In this document: positions 46,557 to 56,785 of the stretch, in pieces
Layout of the letters: every line of letters starts with the position of its first letter
Position numbering within the stretch: position 1 is the first letter of the stretch
Assembly (NCBI RefSeq): GCF_028640845.1
Contig: NC_080540.1
Location: forward strand, 94,004,061 to 94,068,060
Direction: 5' to 3'
Length of the DNA: 64,000 bases
Origin: Ahaetulla prasina
Taxonomy: Eukaryota; Chordata; Lepidosauria; Squamata; Colubridae
Translations under genes and position numbers: made by a program
Notes under the pieces: model-generated
The model's database searches: none
What the model was told of the DNA's origin: nothing
What the model saw: the letters and a program-made list of their open reading frames with translations, nothing else

Positions 46557-48170
46557 AGAAATTAACTCATGGACCTTTTCACTACAGAGAAATATATGCA
46601 ATACATTACCTAAGTTTTTTTTTAAAAAAAAATGTATTAAAAAAATTGGAAGTATCTGCTATCTATAAAAATCACCTTCCAAGAATCTAAGAATCTGGAG
46701 CTCTCTACAAGGCATGCATTTCCCAAAGAGAGAGAGAGAGAGAGATGGCTTGGTCATGCAGATAGAATGAATGCAAGTTTTAAAAGAAAGTTCATTATTG
46801 GTTCTGACAATAGGGAGAAGTATTGGATGAAGTCCTGAAACACCCCAGAAATAACAGTTCTTCCTACTACAGATGGAGAAGAAACAGGTGCTCTAATCTT
46901 TCTCTTGTACTCATTTACATAGAAATAAGTCTCATTACATTTAGTCAAGGATATCTCTAAGGGGACATAGAGAGGTTTGTACTGCTAGGGAGAACGAGCT
47001 GCACAATTTTAATTGCATAATGTGGGATGACAATCCTGAACAAGAATAAGAAAATAGCAATCATAAAGCCTCTCTGCAAATGAGACAAGACAGCATGTGT
47101 AGGAAAATGTTGCCAGGCCAATCTGAGTATGAGTTTTCTAAAAAAATAATAATAAAAACTGAGTATTTTTAATGTCAACTACAAAATTGATGCTTGAAAC
47201 AGAAAAAGTAAATTATATTTAAAAAGTAAACCAATAAAACCTTATTGATATTCTACCTCTTTTTTTCCCCAGTAAGTTTTTTTTAAAATTTTATTCACAT
47301 TAAAATACAAATGCTGAAAAGGCGGGGGGGAAACAATACAAGAACAGAGCAAAACTAAACAAGACATAGAAATAAAATGTGGATAAAGAAACCCCCCCCC
47401 CACATACAGATAGATTGTCCCCCTAGCTGAATAATGATAAATATATTTCAAGGATAATAGTTTCCTCCCCCATGCGAAACAGGGCCATATCTGTGAACTT
47501 CTACAACTCTGTTTACTTAACTAATTTGACTGGAACCTTTAAACATTAATAAAATATAAAATCACTGTAGTAAAAATATGACGTAAATGTAAATCACATC
47601 AGATTCCTTTCATTATGCAGGAAATCAGCATCAACTTCCATACTCAAAAAACAAAAATGATTATTTCGCAGCTCCAAAATAAAACAGTAAAAAGATGCAA
47701 AAAATTCACATTAAAATCCAGCAAGGGGTTATGCTGATTTATTGCAAGGCAATAAAACAGCGTTCAACCAGTCAATTAACAATTAAAGATAAACATCAAA
47801 ATGAAAAAAAGAAACTGCAAAATGTGCAGTTAAAACCAAGGCATACTTAAAACAAGCAAATAGTTGAAAGGAAAACATGGAGACCCAAATCTCCAGTTGC
47901 TCCTACCAAAAATTGCAACTGTTGAGATTCCTGTTTCCAGATAGGTACACAGTCATCTCATTTTGGGTCATTCCTAGTTGTCCTTGTAAAAATCTGGGGA
48001 GCATGCCACCAAAGAACCAGCTTTGGTGGCAAAATCAGCTGTTTGTTGACAGGAGAAAAAGATTGCCCCACCGCTTAGCATACCAATTTCGGAGGAGTCC
48101 AATATTCTACCTCTTTAAAAAGCTACCACCTTTTTAGTACTTCATTCAGTTAAGAGTTGTTAACCTAATC
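46557..48170. other. Unassigned DNA
   Basis: An (AG)n run lies at 46729-46744 and G/C runs at 47325 and 47393. The block 47880-48110 is GC-richer with an 86-codon open frame and may be an old repeat, but I do not recognise it. Confidence 0.35.
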
Positions 48171-48214
48171 TTGCATAATCTTGCATAATCTTGCATAACC
48201 TTGTGTAGCTTCTT

Positions 48215-48765
48215 CTCTGGTAATATTGAACTGCAAACTAGGGCATACAACACTTTTGCCAGACCAATTCTTAAATACAGCTCATCTGTCTGGAATCCAC
48301 ACTGCATATTGGACATTAATACAATTGAATGAGTCTAGAGATATTTCACAAGAAGAGTTGTCCACTTCTCTGCTCGCAACAAAATACCTTATGCCACCAG
48401 ACTTGAAATTTTGGGCTTAGACAATTTAGAACTTCACCGTCTTCGGTCTGATCTAAGCCTAGTACATAAAATCATCTGCTACAATGTCCTACCAGCCAAT
48501 GAATACCTCAGCTTCAAACAAAACAGTACAAGAGCACACAATAGATACAAACTCATGGTAAACCAATCCAAACTAGACTTCAGAAAATATGACTTCAGTA
48601 ACAGAGTTATCAACACCTGGAATGCACTACCTGGCTCTGTGGTTTCTTCCCCAAATCCCCAAAACTTTAAATTTAGACTGTCTACTGTAGACCTCACCCC
48701 ATTCCTAAGAGGTCTGTAAGGGGCATGCATAAGAACAAATAAATAAATAAATAAATTCTATTTTA
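48215..48765 (+). pseudogene. LINE B C-terminal region and 3' end
   Basis: The best-preserved LINE B piece. The frame at 48411-48719 encodes LELHRLRSDLSLVHKII, NRVINTWNALPG and FKFRLSTVD, the arrangement at the C-terminus of jockey/CR1-type LINE proteins downstream of the polymerase. An upstream part (48240-48400) is in other frames. The 3'UTR is short and ends in AAATAAATAAATAAAT (48741-48760). The preceding TAATCTTGCA repeats (48168-48205) flank the truncation point. Confidence 0.7.
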
Positions 48766-49375
48766 ACTTCTATTTTGTTTTTGCTAATACTTATTCTTAC
48801 TAGAAAATGATGCAAATACAACCCTGGGACATCAGGGACAATTTTTGAAATATTTAAAATGTTGATCAGAGCTATGCTGCATAATATTTCAATAGACCTC
48901 TGAATGAAATTTATAGCCCCATTGTCCTCTCTTCTTTTTATCCATTATATATTCTCATTCTTGTCCCACTCTCTAAATTTTATGGAAGCCCAGGCAAAAT
49001 GATAATATGGTATATATCAAGTGTAATTATAATCCAGAGTTGGTTTCTAGTTCTTTTATGTAATAAAACATTGGAATCTGATCTCATATTAACCATCATT
49101 ATTGTATTAATAAGGTCACATAATGACTAGAGTGAAATAAAAGGACAAATGCGTCTTTGACATTTTTAGTTAACATACTTTGAACTTGCATTTTGATGTT
49201 CAAACTATCCCACCCACCTATCTTCTATGCAAATTGACATTCAGTGTAGCATAAAAAATTCCATCCCTTTTATATACCTTTGGATAACAAAGAATCAGAG
49301 AAAAGAAATGAGTAAAGTATATTTATATACTTTACCACATGCAGTCCCTTTTTTATATATATAATTTAAGTAGTA
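48766..49375. other. Unassigned AT-rich DNA
   Basis: Nothing recognised up to the TA that begins the pogo-type element. Confidence 0.35.
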
Positions 49376-49648
49376 CCGTATATACTCGAGTATAAGCCGA
49401 TCCGAATATAAGCCGAGGTACCTAATTTTACCACAAAAACTGGGAAAAACTATTGACTCGAGTATAAGCCGAGGGTGGGAAATGAGGCAGCTACTGGTCA
49501 ATGTAAAAAATAAAGATAGAGCCAAGTAAAATAACATGAATATTTATTTGAACGAAAAACAATAAAAGTGCAAAAGGGGGTCCCCAAAAAGAATATGGTA
49601 TCAAAAATACAGTATCTTTAAAAGTAACAGCAACCAAGCTAACGAGAG

Positions 49649-50182
49649 CTAAAATCCCTCAAAACTGGAGTTCTCCTCCTCATCATCTGTTTGTCCAAAC
49701 AGAGCTTCAGCTACTTCAGCTTCTGTGATGTTATCCGCATATACGTTGTCGTCATCACTGAGTTCACAGTCATCATCATCACTGCTGTCACTCTCATACA
49801 ATGCGCTGTCTTCACTGCCATCCATAGCATTACTAATGCCACATTTCTTGAAGGCACGTTGCACCATGTCCTCTGGAATATCTTCCCATGCATCACGAAC
49901 CCACTGTGCTATTAGTTCTATGTCTGGCTTTCTCAGATTTCCAACTTTTGTCAGACGAGCTTGACCAGATGTCATCCATTCATGCCACATCCTTCGCACA
50001 TGGTCCTTGAAAGGTTTATTTAAACTGACATCTAGGGGCTGCAATACAGATGTAAGCCCACCTGGAATAACGGCCAAAGTGACTTGAGATGACTTTGCCA
50101 ATTTTTTTATGTCATCAGATGTGTGGGCTCTGAACATATCCCAAACTAACAGTGATCTTCTAGTCCAGTCCCCACTCCTCAA
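49649..50182 (-). pseudogene. pogo/Tigger-type transposase, C-terminal fragment
   Basis: A 177-codon open stretch from the catalytic core of a DDE_1 transposase, the enzyme that cuts and rejoins transposon ends at TA sites in the nucleus. The second catalytic Asp is D15 in LLVWDMFRAH, and the third is D51 in SVLQPLDVSLNK, 35 residues between. Next comes a helical region (DIELIAQWVRDAWEDIP, FKKCGISNAMDG) and a very acidic tail (SDSSDDDDCE), as in pogo and CENP-B relatives. The helix-turn-helix DNA-binding domains and the first Asp are missing, because sequence upstream of about 50190 does not continue the family. The M at the start is not a true start. Confidence 0.85.
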
Positions 50183-50277
50183 GCAAGAGATCCTATACTG
50201 TTTCAGACAAAGGATTGTCCAGTCTGTTCTTTAAAAACCCTCCAGGAATGAAGTGTCCAATAAGGTTCAAATTGCAA

Positions 50278-50345
50278 GTACCGGTAGTCCTCAATTTAAG
50301 ACTGCAATTGAGCCCAAAACATTGTTTTGTTATTTTCCCTAACTG
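50278..50345. mobile_element. End fragment of TAGTCCTCGACTTA-family MITE
   Basis: CCGGTAGTCCTCAATTTAAGA and TGCAATTGAGCCCAAAACA match one terminal region of the family. It sits directly upstream (in transposase sense) of the truncated transposase. Confidence 0.5.
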
Positions 50346-50405
50346 TATGTATCCCCCTGCCCCCCATTTTACGTCAGGCTGCCATCAAAGCGAAGCACGG
50401 CTGAA

Positions 50406-50477
<72 letters not shown>

Positions 50478-50500
50478 CATCATCATCATCATCATCATCA

Positions 50501-50531
<31 letters not shown>

Positions 50532-50553
50532 TATCATTATCATCATCATCATC

Positions 50554-50591
<38 letters not shown>

Positions 50592-50712
50592 CATCATCAT
50601 TATTATTATTATTATCATTATCATTATTATCATTATCATCATCATCATCATTATTATTATTATTATCATTATCATTATTATCATTATCATCATCATTATT
50701 ATTATTATTATT

Positions 50713-50743
<31 letters not shown>

Positions 50744-50756
50744 GATGATGATGATT
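50406..50756. repeat. Compound (ATT)n/(ATC)n microsatellite, ~350 bp
   Basis: Blocks of TTA alternate with blocks of TCA in a repeating higher-order pattern. Several blocks of about 60-70 bp recur in the same order, so the array grew by copying multi-unit segments. The long poly-Ile and Ile/Met frames are artefacts. Confidence 0.95.
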
Positions 50757-51830
50757 TTTTTGCATTGGACAGAGCGAGCTTCAGTTTACCAAACTTTGTA
50801 TCTTTTAATGAAACGTGTTAGTCTGGAAGGGACTGTTTGAACTCACAAAACACTTGCAACTTTTAGTTCCGTGCTGAGGATTTTTGGAAAGCAGCCCAGC
50901 AATATTTATTTATTGCTCGGACTGCTCTTATTTTCACTCCCCCTTTTCTTTTCTTTTCCTTCCTCCTCCTCCTTCTCTGCCTCTCTTTCGTCCCCCACCT
51001 CCCGGGATCCTTGCGGGTCGAAGGTTCTGCCCTGCCTTACACCAGCCGCCCACCTATGCCAAGGTCTCCTGGCTCTTTCGCTCTCTGTAAGCAGCGGCTT
51101 CTCGGCAGCGTCGCCCCCTCCCTCCATGGATCGGCTCCTTCCCCAGCACTGAAGGCATCCTTAGGAATACACCTCCACCTCCAGGAAAATAAAAGAGGCA
51201 GAGAAGGTAAATCGCCCGCCCGTTCGGAAAGGAAGGAGAGGACTCCAATGGAAGAAGGAGAGGAGAATTACCAATAACAAACACAAAGCGCTGGGTTAGA
51301 GGTGCCTTGTCATGTACAAGGAGATCAGAGAGGGCAACCACCATGAAACAATAATCAGACTCAAAACGGGCTGCTTATTTGCCATTTGCTCTGGGTAGAA
51401 CGGGTTTTTAAAAAATTGGTTTGGAGAAGGAAAGCTAATTTGCTGATCTGCGAGGTCTGTTTCTTTTGCCTCCTTCTTCTTCCTCCTCCTTCTTCCCACC
51501 CTAGCTTGCAATGCCCCATCTCTCCTCCTCCTCCTCCTCCTGCCCCCCTCTCGGGGAGAAATTGTTTGTTCTTGCCGTATTTCTCTGCTTTTCCAAGAGG
51601 CTTTTCTTTTCACCTCTTTCTCCCCACCTCCCCAATTTCCATAGGGAAAAAAACCCTGGGGAAAACTTGGCAAAAATAAAATAAAATAAAAAGTACTGAG
51701 TGCAAATGTTTTTTTATACTGTAGTTGGAGTTTTCCACGTTTCTTTTCACATTCAAGGCAGCATTCTCCCCATCCTCGCTGCTTTTCCAAAACATGCTTT
51801 GAAACCTTTGCATTTTATTGGGATGTATTC
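50757..51830. other. Unidentified GC-richer cargo within the pogo-type element
   Basis: About 1 kb unlike the surrounding AT-rich DNA and unlike the rest of the transposon. It holds CT-rich tracts (50930-51000, 51470-51550) and several CpGs. A GT donor-like site follows GCAGAGAAG at about 51206. Open frames on both strands (for example 51296-51790 minus) are low-complexity. It might be captured host DNA, such as a promoter or first exon, or an unfamiliar part of the transposon. I could not assign any protein. Confidence 0.35.
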
Positions 51831-53760
51831 GTGACAACGCCCCTCCGCCCCTCCGAGGCGAGAGGAGGGCAGTAAGAGGAGGCGAGTGACAAACAAATAA
51901 AAGAGAGTTCTTCTCGCCTTGGCGTTTGACACACTCGCCGTCCTCTCCGAAAAGCCGAAATTGAGTGCGAAGCGGCAGTGGGGGTGGGTGGGTGGGTGGG
52001 GGGAGGCCGCCGTGAAGTGCCGGCTGGGGGAGCCCGGGATTGAAGTGCCGGCATGCTTTGCCAGCTCGGCCGGCTCGTTTTGGGGCGGCGGCTGGCCTCC
52101 GGCGTTTTCTTCCGCCGCTTTTTGATGGCGGCGGCGGCGGTGGTCGGCGGAGGGGGCGGAGGGGGCGTTCGACATTTTCGCCCCCTCTCACTCGTCCTCC
52201 TCTTGCCCGCGGTGGGGGCGGAGGCGTTGTCACTCGCCCTCCTCTCCAGCGAAATTGAGTGCGGCGGCAGGGAGGCCGCCGTGAAGTGCCGGCTGGGGGC
52301 CAGGGCCAATCCCGGGCTCCCCAGCCGGCACTTCACGCGGCCTCCCCACCCACCACTGCCGCCGCACTCAATTTCGGCTTTCGAGAGGAGGCGAGTGACA
52401 AACACCAAGGCGAAGAACTCTATTTGTTTGTCACTCTGCCCGGGCGTTGTCACTCGCCTCCTCTCCGAAAGCCGAAATTGAATGCGGCGGCAGGGGAGGC
52501 CGCCGTGAAGTGCCGGCTGGGGGCCGGGATTGGCTCCGGGCTCCCCAGCTGGCACTTCACGCGGCCTCCCCACCCACCCACCCCACTGCCGCCGCACTCA
52601 ATTTCGGCTTTCGAGAGGAGGCGAGTGACAAACACCAAGGCGAGAAGAACTCTATTTGTTTGTCACTCTCGCCCTCCTCTCGAAAGCCGAAATTGAGTGC
52701 GGCGGCAGTGGGGGTGGGGGAGGCCGCCGTGAAGTGCCGGCTGGGGAGCCGGATTGAAGTGCCGGCATGCTTTGCCAGCTCGGCCGGCTCGTTTGGCGGC
52801 GGCTGGCCTCGGCGTTTTCTTCCGCCGCTTTTGATGGCGGCGGCGGTGGTCGGCGGAGGGGCGGAGGGGCGTTGACATTTCGCCCCTCTCACTCGTCCTC
52901 CTCTTGCCCGCGGTGGGGGCGGAGGCGTTGTCACCTCGCCCTCCTCTCCAGCGAAATTGAGTGCGGCGGCAGGGAGGCCGCCGTGAAGTGCCGGCTGGGG
53001 GCCAGGGCCAATCCCGGGCTCCCCAGCCGGCACTTCACGCGGCCTCCCCACCCACCACTGCCGCCGCACTCAATTTCGGCTTTCGAGAGGAGGCGAGTGA
53101 CAAACACCAAGGCGAAGAACTCTATTTGTTTGTCACTCTGCCCGGGCGTTGTCACTCGCCTCCTCTCCGGCCGAAATTGAATGCGGGCGGCAGGGGAGGC
53201 CGCCGTGAAGTGCCGGCTGGGGGCCGGGATTGGCTCCGGGCTCCCCAGCTGGCACTTCACGCGGCCTCCCCACCCACCCACCCACTGCCGCCGCACTCAA
53301 TTTCGGCTTTCGAGAGGAGGCGAGTGACAAACACCAAGGCGAGAAGAACTCTATTTGTTTGTCACTCTCGCCCTCCTCTCGAAAGCCGAAATTGAGTGCG
53401 GCGGCAGGGGAGGCCGCCGTGAAGTGCCGGCTGGGGAGCCGGGATTGGCTCCGGGCTCCCCAGCCGGCACTTCACGCGGCCTCCCCACCCACCCACCCCA
53501 CTGCCGCCGCACTCAATTTCGGCTGGAGAGGAGGGCGAGGGTGACAACGCCTCCGCCCCACCGCGGGCAAGAGGAGGACGAGTGAGAGGGGCGAAATGTG
53601 ACGCCCCTCCGCCCCGCCCCTCCGCCGACCACCGCCGCCGCCGCCATCAAAAAGCGGCGGAAGAAAACGCCGGAGGCCAGCCGCCGCCCCAAAACGAGCC
53701 AGCCGAGCTGGCAAAGCATGCCGGCAGCATTTGGGCTCGTCCTGCCGGCCCAGCTGTTCC
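51831..53760. repeat. CpG-rich array of tandem and inverted repeats
   Basis: About 1.9 kb built from a few modules. Module H is a hairpin with arms GTGAAGTGCCGGCTGGGG and CCCCAGCCGGCACTTCAC, present near 52280, 52510, 52985, 53205 and 53415. Module S has GCCGAAATTGAGTGCGGC and its inverse around a spacer with GAAGAACTCTATTTGTTTGTC. Module T (GCATGCTTTGCCAGCTCGG, CCGCCGCTTTTTGATGGCGG) occurs in plus sense near 52050 and 52765 and inverted near 53640-53720. A ~702-bp unit repeats in tandem (52229-52708 and 52930-53403). Open frames of 100-260 codons here are repeat artefacts. Confidence 0.9.
51988..52018 (+). other. Potential G-quadruplex
   Basis: GTGGGGGTGGGTGGGTGGGT then GGGGGGAGG gives at least five G-runs of three or more within 30 bases with one-base loops. 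Weaker versions appear at 52710-52720 and, in C-rich form, at 52565-52580, 53268-53285 and 53483-53500. Confidence 0.7.
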
Positions 53761-53885
53761 CGAGGGCAAAAAACCCTCTCCCTGGGTCGGCTCTGCAAGG
53801 GTAGACTCGAGTATAAGCCGAGGGGGCGTTTTTCAGCACAAAAAACGTGCCGAAAAACTCGGCTTATACTCGAGTATATACGGTA

Positions 53886-55380
53886 AGTGGAAAGCAGTAG
53901 AAACTGCTTCCCTTTTTATTTTTACTTTTATTTTAACAATAATTAAAATGATTAAAACAATGTCCCTTATTTTGCGAAATGAAAATGAGAGAATTTAGAA
54001 CAGAAACCAGAACACTAGAATTCCATTTACATTCTCAGCCTCCACTGAGGAGGTTCCATTTAACTGCAGGTTCCATTTAAATATGGAAGTCTGTTGAACG
54101 TACATATAAATATTAAATTTTCACAATGGCTACAATGCTTGACAGTGTTCAGCATTCATTGACACTGATTGCAACACAATGTATTGGCATAATTCTCAAT
54201 TAATTGCTCCTTTTTAAAAAAAATATCACCCTTTTATTTTATTTACTTTTTTACAGTGTGGGATCTGTCATCCCATGAAGAAATTGAGATTTAAAATATA
54301 GAAAGCTTGTCCAAGAAGAGAAGGTAATTGGCTTCAATTGCCAATTGATATCATGCCCCTCCATTTTCTCTATTTGGGTTTAAACAAGCCAAACCAAACC
54401 AAAACACCTTTTTATTGTTAATTCAAGCAATGACTGTGAGCTTGAATCCAACATAGCAATAAATTGATGGTATTTTAAAATTTATGGGTGATTTCGAAAA
54501 TAGGACCCAGCATTTATTTCTGCTTAGCAATTGAAAATCTGAGGGGCTATCATCAGAAACAAAATGCATGGAGTAGGACAGACAGCCAAAGTAAAAAGCT
54601 AGCAAGAAAGCTGTAAGGAGTAATTGGTACACCTGCATTTTGCTCAGCTTGTTCATTGTATTTTAAGATGCCAATTAAGGGAAATAACATGAATAACATG
54701 CATACACACAGACTCCTCAAGAGGCAGGTTAGATTTTTGTCTTCCTGGGTGTAGTTGAAGGTTCTTCATAAAGTTCTAGGGATTAGCAATTTTCAGGTAT
54801 GTTTCTTGAAAGACTTTGGAACAGAAAGGGGAACAAAATTCAGAAAACTTTTTTTAAAAAAATGCTTGGTAGTTCTTGTTATAGACAACTGGATCTAATT
54901 GGAATCAGGTTTGTGGAATAACAATCATTCATGAAGGGGCATTCATCCTTGACTCCTAAGAAATAGTATTTGTGAAGGCATGTTTAAAAGCAATCTTCTG
55001 ATGTGTCAACTATATTACCTTTTCCTTTTCTTTGTTTGATAGAAGGGAGAGATAAATTGGACACTTTTAAGTTTCTTTTACAGATTCTTTGTTGAAAATC
55101 CCATTTTCTTTATCAAGAATTGTCTACCATGCAAATATTCTTCAGGAAACTGAGTCTAGGGCAAAGGAGACAGAAAATGAATGCACAAACTTCAGTTCAG
55201 AAATCAGACAGATAGTTTCTGAGACACAAGAGGGAAATGAAAGGGCAATATTTTGAGTTTGAGGATAATGAGAAATCCAGCAATAAAGATGTAATGTAGC
55301 TGGAACATGGAAATCACATTTGTACTATGAATTATTATTTTATTGCCATGGACTTGTGAATGGTTCAGAATGCTTTTGTT
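53886..55380. other. Unassigned AT-rich DNA
   Basis: Nothing recognised. The minus frame 54423-54656 has a hydrophobic N-terminal stretch but no other support. Confidence 0.35.
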
Positions 55381-55484
55381 ATATATGTGTAATATATATT
55401 ATATATATGTTATATATATAATATATATTATATATATGTTATATATGTTATATATATGTTATATATGTTATATATATATGTGAA
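55381..55484. repeat. AT-rich (ATATATGTT)n-like microsatellite
   Basis: Irregular TATATATGTTATATA units. It borders the following LINE fragment on its left. Confidence 0.9.
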
Positions 55485-55906
55485 AATATTTACAGATCCC
55501 TCACATTCAGGACATAAACTGTTTCAACTCCTACCCTCAAAACGACGCTATAGAGCACTGCACAACAGAACAACTAGACACAAGAACAGTTTTTTCCCGA
55601 AGGCCATCACTCTGCTAAACAAATAATTCCCTCAACACTGTCAAACTAGTTACTAAATCTGCACTACTATTAATCTTCTCATAGTTCCATCACCAATCTC
55701 TTTCCACTTATGACTGTATGACTGTTTGATTGTTGCTGGCAATCCTTATGATTTATATTGATATATTGACCATCAATTGTGTTGTAAGTGTTGTACCTTG
55801 ATGAACGTATCTTTTCTTTTATGTACACTGAGAGTATATGCACCAAGACAAATTCCTTGTGTGTCCAATCACACTTGGCCAATAAAAATTCTATTCTATT
55901 CTATTG
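55485..55906 (+). mobile_element. CR1/L3-like LINE 3' end with AATAG tail
   Basis: Last ~45 codons of the LINE frame (from AATATTTACAGATCCCTC) and the stop at about 55623, then the 3'UTR, CCAATAAAA and ATTCT units at 55884-55905. It is 5'-truncated next to an AT microsatellite. Confidence 0.85.
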
Positions 55907-56489
55907 TAGGTAGAAAGCACCATCTTTATCCTCATAATTTATTGTGTTGCAAGATCAATACAATACAATATAATGCAATTCTAGTACAGTCCAAAAATAT
56001 AACGGCATGATAAGAGTTTAATATATATTGTACTTCTATTAACAAGTATGGATATGATGTAGCCTTATGGCTAAAGCATGAAACTTAGCGATTAAAAAGC
56101 CATTTCAGGACACCTGTCATTTAAAGAAATTTCTAGAAAACATTGATTAGGGCAGACAGGCAATCTTTCCATTAGAGGGTAAATTAGTTGAGAGTGCAAT
56201 TCCTCATAGAATTTACACCTTTAAAAACATGTTTTAGAATTTCAAGTTCACTGGAGGCCAAAGAGCATTCATTGCCGGAGCACACCAGAGTTCCTTAATA
56301 GCTGCCATCCACAGTTGGAGAAAAGAGGGCATTAAAATGTGCTTTGGCAAAAGCCCATCAGTGATGGGTATAAAATAATTTAAATAGATAATGTACAAGT
56401 TTCCTTGAATTTATACTGAGTTCAATTGCATGACATAGAGAAGCTGTGCGGCTAATTTTGCAACTAATAAGTTAACAGGTTCAGGTATA
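55907..56489. other. Unassigned AT-rich DNA
   Basis: Nothing recognised before the target duplication of the LTR element. Confidence 0.35.
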
Positions 56490-56494
56490 CTGCA

Positions 56495-56683
56495 TGTAAT
56501 GTATTTGAATTTTAGGAGGGAAATTTGAGCGGGAAAAATGCACGTTGCTGATTGGCTGATGCCTCAGCCAAATTACTATTTAAAAAGGGGTTTTTGCCTG
56601 TTGGCTTTTGCTGGGATCACAATAAACTAAAGAGCTGTTGTCACTTGTATCGTCTCCTGCCTCTTCATTGCCCGAACGTAACA
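56495..56683 (+). mobile_element. 5' LTR of Ty3/gypsy element
   Basis: Begins TGTAATGTATTTG and ends CGAACGTAACA. It carries a TATTTAAAAAGG TATA-like box (about 56576) and an ACAATAAACTAA polyadenylation-type signal (about 56620). It differs from the 3' LTR at three positions only, one being a likely CpG change in the last ten bases. Confidence 0.95.
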
Positions 56684-56684
56684 A

Positions 56685-56702
56685 TGGCGACGAAGGTGGG
56701 AT
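56685..56702 (+). other. Primer binding site, tRNA-Ser type
   Basis: TGGCGACGAAGGTGGGAT starts one base after the LTR. It pairs with the 3' end of a tRNA-Ser(GCU)-like tRNA with about two mismatches, judged from the known acceptor end of that tRNA. Minus-strand DNA synthesis would start here. Confidence 0.65.
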
Positions 56703-56785
56703 ATTGAAGGCAGTGAGACTAGGAAAAGAGCTGAAGGAGCAACGTAACTTCAAACCCAGCCAGTATCAAGGGCGGATACATAGCG

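Larger units (their letters stand above)
49376..53883 (-). mobile_element. Composite pogo/Tigger-type DNA transposon, 4.5 kb
   Basis: The left end starts CCGTATATACTCGAG and the right end is its exact inverse; the terminal inverted repeat is perfect over 25 bp. TA flanks both ends (49374-49375 and 53884-53885), as for Tc1/mariner-pogo elements. A second ACTCGAGTATAAGCCGAG copy lies inside each end (49457, 53805). The only transposase sequence is at 49649-50182 on the minus strand, so the right end is the element's 5' side. The interior is replaced by a MITE scrap (50278-50345), a compound microsatellite, about 1 kb of unidentified DNA and a CpG-rich repeat array. It cannot encode its own movement but has the ends a related transposase could use. 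Confidence 0.8.

Noticed and set aside
50215..50765. Long poly-Ile and Ile/Met open frames
   Set aside because: Pure translation of an ATT/ATC microsatellite.
51610..53998. Open frames of 100-260 codons on both strands in the CpG-rich array, including a 260-codon minus frame
   Set aside because: They overlap in several frames, repeat with the tandem units and are mostly Pro/Arg/Ala-rich. Stops are scarce because of GC content. No domain is visible.
54423..54656. 77-codon minus frame with a signal-peptide-like start
   Set aside because: The hydrophobic stretch alone is weak evidence; nothing downstream resembles a secreted protein and no promoter or splice signals were seen.
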